Below are positions 26,416-35,977 of a stretch of 64,000 nt of DNA, piece by piece. The DNA comes from Ralstonia insidiosa. GTDB taxonomy: Bacteria; Pseudomonadota; Gammaproteobacteria; Burkholderiales; Burkholderiaceae. The DNA lies in NCBI RefSeq assembly GCF_008801405.1, contig NZ_VZPV01000001.1, positions 3,224,001 through 3,288,000 on the forward strand, read 5' to 3'. The position numbers and the translations under genes were made by a program. A model generated the notes under the pieces. That model saw only the letters and a program-made list of their open reading frames with translations, was not told the DNA's origin and searched no databases. The first letter of the stretch is position 1, and each line of letters opens with the position of its first letter.

Positions 26416-28059
26416 ATGACACACCCCTCCTTTCGGTTGAAGTCCTGGCTCCGTGCAGGCGCCAGCGTCGCCGGTATCGCCTGGTTGATGGGCGGCCCCC
26501 CTGCCGTGGCCGCCACGCCGCAACCGCAGTACACGGGCGACCTGATCATCAAGTGGCGCGACGACACCAGCGGCACACGCAAGACGCTATCGGCGGCGGA
26601 ATCCGGCAACCGGCTGCTGTCAGTCGCGCAAACCGCGGGCAGCACGCTGCAAGTCAAACGCACGTTGGGCACGCAAGCGCAGCTCATGCACACCGGCTTG
26701 ACCGACGCCACCAGCATTGAAGCCACCGCCGCCAAGATCGCGCAGGACGGGCGCGTGGCCTATGTGGTGCCGGATCGCATCCTGCGGCCCAACACCATCC
26801 CCAACGATCCGCTGTTTGCCACACAGAACAATCTCGCCTCGCCGACGCTCGTGCCGGGCGGTATCAACGCGGCGGCGGCATGGAGCATCACGCAGGGCTC
26901 GAGCAGCATCGTGGTGGCGGTCGTCGATACCGGCTATACCGATCACCCGGACCTGTCGGGCAAGATCCTGCCCGGCTACAACTTCATCTCCGACCCAGCG
27001 CGTGCGGGCAATACCACCGGGCGCGGCACTGACGCACATGATCTGGGCGACATCGTTACAGCAGCTGATGTCCCAAACATCTCTGGCTGCACCACCAGTG
27101 ACATCAGCAATCCGGCTAAGAGCAGTTGGCACGGCACCGAGGTCAGCAGCGTGCTGGCAGCCAACACCAATAACGCGCTCGACATTGCCGGCGTGGGCTG
27201 GAACACCCGGATCGTGCCGGTGCGCGTGTCGGGCAAGTGCGGCGCACTGCTGTCCGATACGGTGGACGGCATGCTGTGGGCCGGCGGCATCGCCGTATCA
27301 GGTGTGCCCACCAATGCCAACCCAGCGCGCGTGGTCAACGTGAGCCTGGGCAGCACGGGCGCGTGCTCGGCGGCCGAACAGGACGCAGTGAACCGGTTGG
27401 CGTCGATCGGCACCACCGTGGTGGCCGCCTCGGGCAATGAAGCTGCACAAAACGCCGACGCACCGGCCAACTGCACGGGCGCGATCGCCGTCACGGCGCA
27501 CGTGGATAGTGGCGAAAACGCCAGCTATGCCAACGTCGGCTCGCAGGTTGCGCTGTCGGCGCCAGGCGGCGGTTGCGCCAATTCGCAGGCGACCAGCAGC
27601 GGCTGCACGGGCACCACATCGGTCATCCAGGCTGACTCCAACGATGGCGCGCAAACCCTCGGCAACTACGTCGTCAAATCCGTGGCGGGCACGAGCTTCT
27701 CCACACCGGAAGTGGCCGGCACCATCGCGCTGATGCTGAGCGTGCAACCACAGTTGTCGAATGCACAGATACTGGCCGGTCTGCAACAGACAGCGCGCCC
27801 GCACCCAAGCGGCACGTATTGCGCCGTCAATACCGGCGTGTGCGGCGCAGGCTTGCTGGATACCGCAGGCGCAGTGGGTTACGCCCAGCGGACGACGCCC
27901 GCCGGCATCGGCAACGGTACGGCAAGCTCGGGCAGCACTGGTGGCACGAGCGGGAGCAGTAGTAGTGGTGGCGGCGGCGGTGCCGTCCCGCTCGCAGGGG
28001 CAGCGCTGATGCTGGCGTTGGGACTCGCCTGCCGACGCAAGCGCTCTGCGCCGCAGTAA
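26416..28059 (+). CDS. Secreted S8 serine protease 1 with GlyGly-CTERM-like tail
   Basis: Subtilisin-family protease, 547 aa. Order: signal peptide (ASVAGIAWLMGGPPAVAA), propeptide ending YVVPDRILRPN, and a catalytic domain with Asp171 (VVDTGYTDHPD), His239 (SWHGTEVSS) and Ser427 (AGTSFSTPEVAG). A Gly/Ser linker, hydrophobic segment AVPLAGAALMLALGLA and basic end CRRKRSAPQ follow. This tail is the GlyGly-CTERM arrangement processed by rhombosortases. Unlike proteases 2 and 3 it has no Ig/PKD-like domain before the tail, and GTSMATPH is replaced by GTSFSTPE. The start ATG at 26416 follows GGAG by 9 nt. Confidence 0.9.
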   Translation: MTHPSFRLKSWLRAGASVAGIAWLMGGPPAVAATPQPQYTGDLIIKWRDDTSGTRKTLSAAESGNRLLSVAQTAGSTLQVKRTLGTQAQLMHTGLTDATSIEATAAKIAQDGRVAYVVPDRILRPNTIPNDPLFATQNNLASPTLVPGGINAAAAWSITQGSSSIVVAVVDTGYTDHPDLSGKILPGYNFISDPARAGNTTGRGTDAHDLGDIVTAADVPNISGCTTSDISNPAKSSWHGTEVSSVLAANTNNALDIAGVGWNTRIVPVRVSGKCGALLSDTVDGMLWAGGIAVSGVPTNANPARVVNVSLGSTGACSAAEQDAVNRLASIGTTVVAASGNEAAQNADAPANCTGAIAVTAHVDSGENASYANVGSQVALSAPGGGCANSQATSSGCTGTTSVIQADSNDGAQTLGNYVVKSVAGTSFSTPEVAGTIALMLSVQPQLSNAQILAGLQQTARPHPSGTYCAVNTGVCGAGLLDTAGAVGYAQRTTPAGIGNGTASSGSTGGTSGSSSSGGGGGAVPLAGAALMLALGLACRRKRSAPQ

Positions 28060-28081
28060 CAACGTCTTCAGATTGACCGAG

Positions 28082-28112
28082 ACCGCCTCCCATGTGGAGG
28101 CGGTTTTCTTTT
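28082..28112 (+). terminator. Intrinsic terminator after protease 1
   Basis: ACCGCCTCC (28082-28090), loop CATGT, GGAGGCGGT (28096-28104), then TTTCTTTT. It separates protease 1 from protease 2, implying independent transcription of the latter. Confidence 0.85.
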
Positions 28113-28229
28113 GCGTCTTATCCGCATATCAGGACTTCCACTTAAGCCCAGCTAGACCACCTCGCCTCCATTCTTTTTGACAATGCATCCATAAATTCAT
28201 CGATTCTTTACAAAAAAAGGACTGCTCAG

Positions 28230-30209
28230 ATGAAGACGATGGTTTCCGGGGGTGTGGCTCGTGCGCTGGTGGCGCTCGGGTTGGTGTCGTATCACGCAGC
28301 ACCCGTGCTGGCAGCTGAAAAATCGACCACGTTCAACACGCAGTTGCAGTGGGTTACCCAGTTGATCGTCAAGGAAAAAGCCACCACCTCTGGGGCGTTG
28401 ACACTGCAATCCACATCGGCAGGCGGCGTCGACAATCCGGCGGATACGATGACCGTGCAACGCTGGTCAGCCGCAGCGCAATTGCCCATGACGTACAAGC
28501 GTGCAATGTCGGGCGGCGCCCATGTGGTGACCCTGCCCAGGATCATGACGCTGGATGACGCACAAACCGTTGCGCAGCGCATGGAAGCCAGCGGCCAGTT
28601 CGAATACGTGTCGCCCGATCGCATCCTGCGGCCAATGGCGCTGGCCACCGACCCGCTGTTCAGCCAGCAATGGAACCTGCTATCTGGCACTAGCGTGGCT
28701 GGCGGCGCCAACGTGACATCGGCCTGGGACACCACCACCGGCGCGCCCACCGTGGGCATCGGGATCGTCGACACCGGCATCCGCGCAGACCACGCGGACT
28801 TTGCCGGCACGAACTTCGGTATCGGCCGCAACTTTGTCAGCAGCAACGCAATGGCGGGCGCTACCGACCGTAAGACCGGCGCCGCCATCCCCAGCGGGTT
28901 CGTCAACAACGGCGCCAACAATGGTGCCGGCAATGTCGACCCGTCCGACCCCGGTGATTGGATCAGCGCCGCCGATGCCGCGTCCTTCCCGACGCTCTGC
29001 GGCAGCCAGAGCAACAGCAGCTGGCACGGCACCTTCGTGACCGGACAGATAGCAGCACAGCGCAACAACGGCGTCGGTATTGCGGGCATCGCACCGGGCG
29101 TGCGCGTGCAGATGGCGCGGGCGCTGGGCAAGTGCGGCGGCGTGACGTCCGACATCATGGACGCGATGACGTGGCTGGCCGGCGGCGCGGTCCCTGGTGT
29201 CATCAGCAACCCGACGCCGGCCAAGGTCATCAGCATGAGCCTGGGGGGATCGGGGGCCTGCTCCGCACTGGAACAAAGTCGGATCAATGCGGCGCGCGCG
29301 CTGGGGGTCACCATCGTGGTGGCGGCCGGCAATGAGTCCGGACCGGTGGATGCTCCCGCCAATTGTGCGGGTGCCATCGCCGTGACCGCGCACACGGTCG
29401 AGGGCGACAGCGCCTGGTACGCCAACGTGGGCACGCAGACGGCGATCAGCGCGCCGGGCGGTGGCGTGGGCACAGTCATTCGTGGCGTGGGCACTGGGAT
29501 CGTGTCGCTGTCCAACACGGGCACCAACGGGCCGGTTGCATCCCCCAGCGGCGACCGGTATGCCACCGACATCGGCACATCCATGGCCACACCGCACGTG
29601 TCGGCTGTGGCGGCGCTCATGCTGTCGATCCAGCCGGCGCTCACACCTGACAAGATCACCGCGATCCTCAAGCAATCGGCCCGTCCATTCCCAGCAGGCA
29701 CTTATTGCAGCACGCACCCGGGCGTATGCGGCGCCGGCATGCTCGACGCCGGCTCAGCCATCGCGCAGACGCAGGGCCAGCCGACCGTGCACGTTGGCGC
29801 ATCAGCTTCGAGCGTTTCCACCAGTGCCAATGTCACGCTCACAGCCGTCAGCGGCCCCGGCTATGGACGAAGCGCTGGTAACCCGATCTGGGCGCAGACA
29901 GCAGGCACGCCCGTCTCGCTGACGACCTCCGCGCCCGATGCCAACGGCAACAGCACGGCCACCTTCACGCCAGCCGCGGCCGGGGTCTACAGCTTTAGCG
30001 TTGCGTTGACCAACAACGCGGGCATCACAGCCAGCGACACCGTAAGCGTCACGGTTGCGGGGGCGCCCACGTCGCCCGGCACCGATACGGGGGCCGGCAC
30101 TGGAGCTTCGTCGGGCGGTGGGGGGGGCGGTGGGGCAATCGGATTCGCCTATGCGGCGCTATTGCTTGCAGCAAGCCTCGCGCATCGGCTTGGACGCAGC
30201 GCCCGTTAA
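28230..30209 (+). CDS. Secreted S8 serine protease 2 with Ig/PKD-like domain and GlyGly-CTERM-like tail
   Basis: 659-aa subtilisin-family protease. A signal peptide (VARALVALGLVSYHAAPVLA) and a propeptide ending YVSPDRILRPM lead into the catalytic domain with Asp181 (IVDTGIRADHAD), His266 (SSWHGTFVTGQIAA) and Ser451 (GTSMATPHVSAVAALML). Residues about 512-605 look like a beta-sandwich PKD/Ig domain. The tail is SGGGGGGGAIG, a hydrophobic stretch and RLGRSAR. It is closely related to protease 3, including the sequence just upstream of the start (AGGACTGCTCAG here, AGGACTTCTCAA there), which points to tandem duplication. Confidence 0.92.
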   Translation: MKTMVSGGVARALVALGLVSYHAAPVLAAEKSTTFNTQLQWVTQLIVKEKATTSGALTLQSTSAGGVDNPADTMTVQRWSAAAQLPMTYKRAMSGGAHVVTLPRIMTLDDAQTVAQRMEASGQFEYVSPDRILRPMALATDPLFSQQWNLLSGTSVAGGANVTSAWDTTTGAPTVGIGIVDTGIRADHADFAGTNFGIGRNFVSSNAMAGATDRKTGAAIPSGFVNNGANNGAGNVDPSDPGDWISAADAASFPTLCGSQSNSSWHGTFVTGQIAAQRNNGVGIAGIAPGVRVQMARALGKCGGVTSDIMDAMTWLAGGAVPGVISNPTPAKVISMSLGGSGACSALEQSRINAARALGVTIVVAAGNESGPVDAPANCAGAIAVTAHTVEGDSAWYANVGTQTAISAPGGGVGTVIRGVGTGIVSLSNTGTNGPVASPSGDRYATDIGTSMATPHVSAVAALMLSIQPALTPDKITAILKQSARPFPAGTYCSTHPGVCGAGMLDAGSAIAQTQGQPTVHVGASASSVSTSANVTLTAVSGPGYGRSAGNPIWAQTAGTPVSLTTSAPDANGNSTATFTPAAAGVYSFSVALTNNAGITASDTVSVTVAGAPTSPGTDTGAGTGASSGGGGGGGAIGFAYAALLLAASLAHRLGRSAR

Positions 30210-30394
30210 GCGAAGGCCGGCCCGTTTCACGTTGCCCCCTCAAGCGTGGGGTTGCATCCCCTAGTACCCCATCGTGTCGGCCTCTGTGGAATTGTAAGAA
30301 ATTTTCAATTCCGTATTTAGTTCTTTTTTCAGTGCCGCATCATCACTATTGAGATAATTCCGCCTCTTTTTGTTACAACAATAGGACTTCTCAA

Positions 30395-32395
30395 ATGAAG
30401 GCGATTGTCTCCGGGGGGATGGTCCGTGCGCTGATCGCGCTCGGACTGGTTTCGTATCACGCTGTTCCGGCGCTTGCCGTCGGTCAGACAGCAAACGTTG
30501 GCGCCCAAACGCAATGGGTGTCGCAGCTGATCGTCAAGGAAAAGAGCGGCTCGAGCGGCACGTACCAGTTGCAATCGGCAGCTACGCGCGTGGATGTCGC
30601 GACAGTGCAACGCTGGTCGGCCGCCGCGCAATTGCCGATGACGTACAAGCGCGCCATGTCGGGCGGTGCCCATGTGGTCACGCTGCCGCAAACCATGTCG
30701 GCGGCGGACGCTCAAGCCGTGGCACAACGCATGGAAGCCAGCGGCCAATTTGAATATGTGGCGCCTGATCGGATCTTGCACGCCGCTTCCACGCCGTCCG
30801 ATCCGTTGTTCCAATACCAATGGAACCTGTTGTCCAAGACCGGCACGGTCAACAACGTCGTCACCGTCAGCAGCATGGCGCCCGCCAATGGCGCGACAAC
30901 GGTGGGTGGTGCCAACGTGACCACCGCCTGGGACACGACCAAAGGGGCGAGCAGCGTCAACGTTGCCGTGCTCGATACCGGTATTCTTCCGGGCCACCCC
31001 GACCTGTCTGGGGCGCAGATCAAGCAGGGTTACGACTTCGTCACGGACCCATTTATGAATAACAAGGGCGGCACCGGGCGTAGCAGCGACCCGACCGACC
31101 CGGGCGACTGGGTCACCAGCGCAGATATCACCAACAACTCGACGATATGTGGCGGCCGGTCGCCTTCTGACAGCTCCTGGCATGGCACGTTTGTCACCGG
31201 CCAGCTCATCGCACAACACAACAGCAAAGGCGTCGCCGGTATTGCCCCGGGCGTCAGCCTGTTGATGGCACGCGTGCTGGGCAAATGCGGCGGCGCCACC
31301 TCCGACGTAGTCGATGCGCTGACATGGGCCACGGGTGGCACCGTCTCTGGCGTCACCACGGTCAATACGTCGCCCGCCAAGGTCGTCAACATGAGCCTGG
31401 GCGGCGTCGGCAGTTGCGACACCCCCACGCAAAACGCTATCTCGGCAGCGCGTGCTCGCGGTGCTGCCATCGTGGTGGCTACCGGCAATGATGGCAACAC
31501 GACCATTGGCACACCCGCCAACTGCGCAGGCACCATCGCCGTCACCGCACATACCTTCGAAGGCGACAGGGCCAGCTACGCCAACGTCGGCACCGGCACG
31601 ACACTGAGTGCGCCTGGCGGTGGCAACGGTTCGGTGGTCAGCGGTCTGGGGGCACTGGTACCGTCGCTGACGAACGACGGCACAACCACGGCCACCACCT
31701 ACAATTACACCGCGGAAGGCGGCACCTCGATGGCCACGCCGCACGTGGCAGGCGTCGCGGCGCTGCTGCTGTCGATCAACAATGCCCTGACACCGGCACA
31801 GATCACGACCATCCTTCAACAGTCGGCACGTCCGTTCCCGGCCGGCACCTACTGCGCCACGCACGCAGGCGTGTGCGGAGCCGGCATGCTCGACGCTGGC
31901 GACGCTGTGTCCGTGGCATCAGGTAAGCCGCTGGTGCATGCCGCGACCTCGGCAAGCTCGATCACCGCAAACAATGCCGTTACGCTGACCGCCTCCGGCA
32001 CCCCCGGCTTCGGCAGCACCACGGCGAGCGTGCAGTGGACACAAACGTCTGGGCCGACGGCCTCTCTGACGACTGCCGGGCCGGATACCAACGGCAATTA
32101 CACGGCAACGTTCACGCCGACTGCGGCGGGCACCTACGCCTTTAACGTCACATGGACGAACGGCACGGGCGGCACCGCCACCGATTCAACGCAAGTGAGC
32201 GTGGCGGCGGCTCCGGCCTCCGGCGGCGGCACGGGCGGCGGTAGCACTGGTGGCAGCACTGGCGGCGGCACCGGCACCACCACGCCCGCAACCACCTCCA
32301 GCAGCGGCGGTGGCGGTGGCGGCGCGATCGGCCTGGGCGGCGCAGCACTGCTGCTGGCCGCCGGCTTGGCTGGCCGTCGGCGTCGTGTGAAATAA
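30395..32395 (+). CDS. Secreted S8 serine protease 3 with Ig/PKD-like domain and GlyGly-CTERM-like tail
   Basis: 666-aa paralogue of protease 2 (shared VQRWSAAAQLPMTYKRAMSG and QRMEASGQFEYV). Signal peptide, then propeptide, then catalytic domain with Asp194 (VLDTGILPGHPD), His263 (SSWHGTFVTGQLIA) and Ser445 (GTSMATPHVAGVAALLL). A PKD/Ig-like domain spans about residues 510-605, followed by a Gly/Thr/Ser linker. The tail has six glycines, AIGLGGAALLLAAGLAG and RRRRVK. This is the cleanest GlyGly-CTERM tail of the three. Its 3' end faces the rhombosortase gene across a strong hairpin. Confidence 0.92.
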   Translation: MKAIVSGGMVRALIALGLVSYHAVPALAVGQTANVGAQTQWVSQLIVKEKSGSSGTYQLQSAATRVDVATVQRWSAAAQLPMTYKRAMSGGAHVVTLPQTMSAADAQAVAQRMEASGQFEYVAPDRILHAASTPSDPLFQYQWNLLSKTGTVNNVVTVSSMAPANGATTVGGANVTTAWDTTKGASSVNVAVLDTGILPGHPDLSGAQIKQGYDFVTDPFMNNKGGTGRSSDPTDPGDWVTSADITNNSTICGGRSPSDSSWHGTFVTGQLIAQHNSKGVAGIAPGVSLLMARVLGKCGGATSDVVDALTWATGGTVSGVTTVNTSPAKVVNMSLGGVGSCDTPTQNAISAARARGAAIVVATGNDGNTTIGTPANCAGTIAVTAHTFEGDRASYANVGTGTTLSAPGGGNGSVVSGLGALVPSLTNDGTTTATTYNYTAEGGTSMATPHVAGVAALLLSINNALTPAQITTILQQSARPFPAGTYCATHAGVCGAGMLDAGDAVSVASGKPLVHAATSASSITANNAVTLTASGTPGFGSTTASVQWTQTSGPTASLTTAGPDTNGNYTATFTPTAAGTYAFNVTWTNGTGGTATDSTQVSVAAAPASGGGTGGGSTGGSTGGGTGTTTPATTSSSGGGGGGAIGLGGAALLLAAGLAGRRRRVK

Positions 32396-32410
32396 GCCTG
32401 TTGTTTCTCT

Positions 32411-32439
32411 CCGCCCGCGCCTTTTTCTGGCGCGGGCGG
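32411..32439. terminator. Perfect 11-bp hairpin between protease 3 and convergent rhombosortase gene
   Basis: CCGCCCGCGCC (32411-32421), loop TTTTTCT, GGCGCGGGCGG (32429-32439). The stem is very stable but lacks a clear T tract on either strand. Its position between convergent genes suggests a shared bidirectional terminator. Confidence 0.65.
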
Positions 32440-32483
32440 GCATTCTCCCCTCCCCCGCCCCACCCCTTCCGGCGCCCTGCTGC

Positions 32484-33110
32484 TCACATACGCAGCCGCT
32501 TGCCGCGAGCGCGCCACTCCCCCAATACCCAGATCAGTAGCCCGCTCGCCGCGCCAAAGGCATGTGCGATACGCACCACGCCAAAGCCCCAGTGCGGGTC
32601 ATAGGCAATGGGCGACAGCCACGATTGCTCGAACCACACCTTCACCAGCACGCCCGCACACAGCAGCAAGCCGATCCAGCGTGAGAAGCGGTCGCCGGTG
32701 TCTTCCGCCGATTCTGTAAGCGGCCGCAGCAGGCGCAGCCCACCCCAGGCGGCAAGACCATGCAACGCGCCCGAGAGCCCGCCGTACCACTGCACCCCCG
32801 GCTGACTGAGCAACGCAATCTGTACCAGCACACCGCACACCACCAGCGCACCGACGATGGCCTGCGCCCGCAGCACGCGCGCGAGCAGGAGCATGATCCC
32901 CGCCGCCGCCATCGCATCGGCCAACCAGTGCCACGTATCCAGATGCACCCACATGGCCGTGACGATGCGCCACCACTGGCCCGCGCGCACGGCATCGCGC
33001 TGATACAGCCCGATGGCATGCAACCACGGCACGAACGAGAACGCAGCCGACAACGCGGCCACACCCAGGCACGCAGCCCAGGTATGCACCGCGTGCAGAC
33101 GCCCGCTCAT
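32484..33110 (-). CDS. rrtA: Rhombosortase-like rhomboid intramembrane serine protease
   Basis: 208-aa integral membrane protein with about six hydrophobic segments. The rhomboid catalytic pair is visible: Ser113 in YGGLSGALHGLAAWGG (GxSG) and His183 in RIAHAFGAASGLLIW. The small six-segment form and the LSGxLHG pattern match rhombosortases, which cleave the C-terminal tail of GlyGly-CTERM proteins at the inner membrane. Three such proteins are encoded immediately next to it. I chose the ATG at 33110 because it overlaps the glnE stop (ATGA), so it is translationally coupled to glnE. A generic rhomboid cannot be fully excluded, but the neighbourhood argues for rhombosortase. Confidence 0.85.
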   Translation of the reverse strand: MSGRLHAVHTWAACLGVAALSAAFSFVPWLHAIGLYQRDAVRAGQWWRIVTAMWVHLDTWHWLADAMAAAGIMLLLARVLRAQAIVGALVVCGVLVQIALLSQPGVQWYGGLSGALHGLAAWGGLRLLRPLTESAEDTGDRFSRWIGLLLCAGVLVKVWFEQSWLSPIAYDPHWGFGVVRIAHAFGAASGLLIWVLGEWRARGKRLRM

Positions 33111-35977
33111 CCGCCGTGTGAGCTGGACGGCGCGGGCACGGTGCCGAACACCTGCTCCCACAACGCCCGCACGTGGGCGGCCTCGTGTGCACAGGTACCC
33201 GCAGGGACACGTGCAGCAGGTTGCCCATCCAGCCGCAGCTTGTGCTGGCGTGCGCGGAAATCGCGGTAGGCATCGGCCACCTGCGCTGCCCGCGTGGCAT
33301 CGATCAACCCCAGCTCGCCCGCCATGTGCAACAGCGCGATGTTGCCTTTGTTACGGGTGAGTTCAGCATGCGCAGCGCTATGCAGCAGCACCAAAAACTG
33401 CACGGTGAACTCGATATCGACCATGCCGCCGCGGTCGTGCTTGAGGTCGAACAGTTCCGTGGGATTGGCGTGGCCTTCCAGCACGCGCTCACGCATCGCC
33501 ACGATCTCGTCGCGCAGCGGACCAGCCTCGCGCGCCTGCCGCAGCACAGCGGTGCGCAGCGCTTCAAAGCGTGTGCCGATCTCTGCATCGCCCGCGCAGA
33601 AGCGCGCGCGCGTCAGCGCCTGGTGTTCCCACACCCACGCAGCGTTGTCCCCCTCGCGCATCTGGTAACGGCGGAAGGCTTCGAAGTGCGTCACCATCAG
33701 GCCGGCCGCGCCGTTCGGGCGCAGGCGCGTGTCCACATCAAACAGCGTGCCGGCGGCGGTATGGCTGGTCAGCCAGGTGATGAGCTTGCGCGCGAACGAC
33801 GCATACACCTCGGGCGCACGCTCATGGTCGTCGTCGTAAAGGAAGATGATGTCGAGGTCCGACGCATAACCAAGCTCCTTGCCGCCCAAGCGCCCATAGG
33901 CCACCACGGCAAAGCGCGGCACCTCGCAGTGGCGCGTGGACACCTGCTTCCACACGGTCTCCAGCGTCAGGTCCAGCATCGCGTCGGCCAAGTCAGAGAG
34001 CCGGTCGCTGATGTGCTCAACGCTGAGCATGCCTTGCAGGTCCTGCAGCAGGATGCGGAAAGTCTCCGCATGGTGCTCCTGGCGCAGGATGTCCATCTGC
34101 ATCTCGACGTGGTCTTCGGCAGCGCGCAGCCGGTCGCGCACGCGCTCGCGGAAAGCGGGCCAGTCCGGGTCGGCCGACAGCGCCTCAACGTCGAGCAACT
34201 CGTCAAGCAGTTGCGGATGGCGCGTCAGATAGTCTGCCGCCCAACGCGACGCGTGCAGCGTGTGGGCCACGCGCTCCAGCGCCTGTGGGTACTCGCACAG
34301 CAGCGAGAGATACGACGAACGCCGGCTGATCGCATCAAAAAAGTTCAGGAAGCGCGCGATGGTGACGTCCGAATCCGTCTGCCGCGCAGCGTGGTCGAGC
34401 GCGCGGTTGATCAGCAGGTCGAAACGCTGGCGGCTCACCTCGGTCAGCGCACGGTAGCGCGGCGAGTTGCGCGTCGCGCGCAGGCGTTCGAGCACGCCAT
34501 CGGCGTCGGCATAGCCCAGGTCGGCAAGCTGCGCGCGGGCGGACTCGGTACGCTCGTCGTCAAGCAGATCGGCCTGCCAGATGGAGGCGCACGGCGGTTG
34601 GCTGTCTTGTTTGTCAGAGAAGGTCTGCTCGAACTGCTGCGCCACTTCGTCCTGATAGGCCTCCAGCTTGGCAACCAGTGCGGCGTAATCGTCAAAGCCC
34701 ATCATGCGGGCCACACGCAGTTGGTCTTCCGGCGCGCCCGGCAGGTTGTGCGTCTGCGCGTCTTCCACGTATTGCAGGCGGTGTTCAAGCTGGCGCAGGA
34801 AGCGATAGGCCTCGGTCAGGCGCGCAACCACGTCGTCGTCGATCAGGCCACGCTCGGCGGCGGCGCGCAGCACCTCCAGCGTGGGCCGCACACGCAGCCC
34901 GAAATCCTGCCCGCCGCGAATCAGCTGGAAGACCTGCGCAACAAACTCGATCTCGCGGATACCACCGCGCCCCAGCTTGATGTTCGGCGAACGCGCATGC
35001 ACCAGAGCGTCGCCTTCGCCCGGCTGTCGGTTGGCGCCATTGCCGCGCTTGGCCGCCTCCGCGCGAATCTGCGCGTGCAGCGCGCGGATGGCGGCGATCA
35101 CGCCGTAGTCCAGATAGCGCCGGAACACGAACGGCCCGGTCACCCGATCAAGCTGTTGGATCACGCGCGCTGCGTGCGGACTGGTCGGGTCGGTAATGAC
35201 GCGGCCCTTGATCCAGGCGTAGCGCTCCCACTCGCGGCCCTGCACGACAAAGTACTCCTCCAGCATGCCCAGGCTGCAGGCCAGCGGCCCGGCATCGCCG
35301 TTCGGGCGCAGGCGCATGTCGACACGGAAGACGTAGCCGTCTTCGGTCACATCGGCCAGCGCATTGATCAGGCGCCGGCCCAGCTTCGTGAAGTACTCGT
35401 GATTGGAAAGCGGACGCCGGCCGCCTTGCGTATCGCCGTCGTCGTCGTACAGAAAGATCAGGTCGATGTCGGACGAGACGTTCAACTCGCGCCCACCCAG
35501 CTTGCCCATACCGACCACCACCAGCTCCTGCACCTCGCCCGAGGATTGCCCGATCGGCTGGCCGTGCAGCGCCTGCAGCTCCTGGCCGATCACGGAGATG
35601 GACGCACGCACGGCAAACTCGGCCAGATCCGTCATGCTGCCGGTCACTTCATCGAGCGTGGCCGCGCCGGACAGATCGCGCTCGATGAGCGTGGCGAAGA
35701 CCTCGTTGCGCAGCAAGCGCAGTGCGCGCTTGAGCGCGGGCTCGATCTCCACGGCCGTGGCATCGAACAGTTCGGTAAAGCGCGCTGACAGCCAAGCTGC
35801 GTCAACCGGGCGCGCGGCGGCACTCTGCACACGCTCAGCCCAGCCTTCACGCGCCTGCGCCAAGCGCTGGACGTAACGGGAATAGGCCTGCGCATACGGC
35901 AACGCAGCAGAGGGGGCTTCCGGCGCACGGGCCGGGGCTTGCAGGTACGGCTGGGCAGACAAGGTGGAATCGGTCAT
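33107..35977 (-). CDS. glnE: Bifunctional glutamine synthetase adenylyltransferase/deadenylase
   Basis: Adenylylates and deadenylylates glutamine synthetase in response to PII (GlnB), controlling nitrogen assimilation. The 956-aa product has two nucleotidyltransferase domains, each with its metal motif: GRELNVSSDIDLIFLYDDD in the N-terminal (deadenylylase) half and GGKELGYASDLDIIFLYDDD in the C-terminal half. Linker and regulatory helical domains follow each. The start is uncertain: ATGs at 35977, 35986 and 35995 are in frame with no clear Shine-Dalgarno. I use 35977 (MTDSTLSAQPYL). The length agrees with E. coli GlnE. Confidence 0.96.
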   Translation of the reverse strand: MTDSTLSAQPYLQAPARAPEAPSAALPYAQAYSRYVQRLAQAREGWAERVQSAAARPVDAAWLSARFTELFDATAVEIEPALKRALRLLRNEVFATLIERDLSGAATLDEVTGSMTDLAEFAVRASISVIGQELQALHGQPIGQSSGEVQELVVVGMGKLGGRELNVSSDIDLIFLYDDDGDTQGGRRPLSNHEYFTKLGRRLINALADVTEDGYVFRVDMRLRPNGDAGPLACSLGMLEEYFVVQGREWERYAWIKGRVITDPTSPHAARVIQQLDRVTGPFVFRRYLDYGVIAAIRALHAQIRAEAAKRGNGANRQPGEGDALVHARSPNIKLGRGGIREIEFVAQVFQLIRGGQDFGLRVRPTLEVLRAAAERGLIDDDVVARLTEAYRFLRQLEHRLQYVEDAQTHNLPGAPEDQLRVARMMGFDDYAALVAKLEAYQDEVAQQFEQTFSDKQDSQPPCASIWQADLLDDERTESARAQLADLGYADADGVLERLRATRNSPRYRALTEVSRQRFDLLINRALDHAARQTDSDVTIARFLNFFDAISRRSSYLSLLCEYPQALERVAHTLHASRWAADYLTRHPQLLDELLDVEALSADPDWPAFRERVRDRLRAAEDHVEMQMDILRQEHHAETFRILLQDLQGMLSVEHISDRLSDLADAMLDLTLETVWKQVSTRHCEVPRFAVVAYGRLGGKELGYASDLDIIFLYDDDHERAPEVYASFARKLITWLTSHTAAGTLFDVDTRLRPNGAAGLMVTHFEAFRRYQMREGDNAAWVWEHQALTRARFCAGDAEIGTRFEALRTAVLRQAREAGPLRDEIVAMRERVLEGHANPTELFDLKHDRGGMVDIEFTVQFLVLLHSAAHAELTRNKGNIALLHMAGELGLIDATRAAQVADAYRDFRARQHKLRLDGQPAARVPAGTCAHEAAHVRALWEQVFGTVPAPSSSHGG

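Noticed and set aside
33173..35788. 871-codon plus-strand frame opposite glnE
   Set aside because: Shadow ORF; the glnE product on the other strand has full family motifs.
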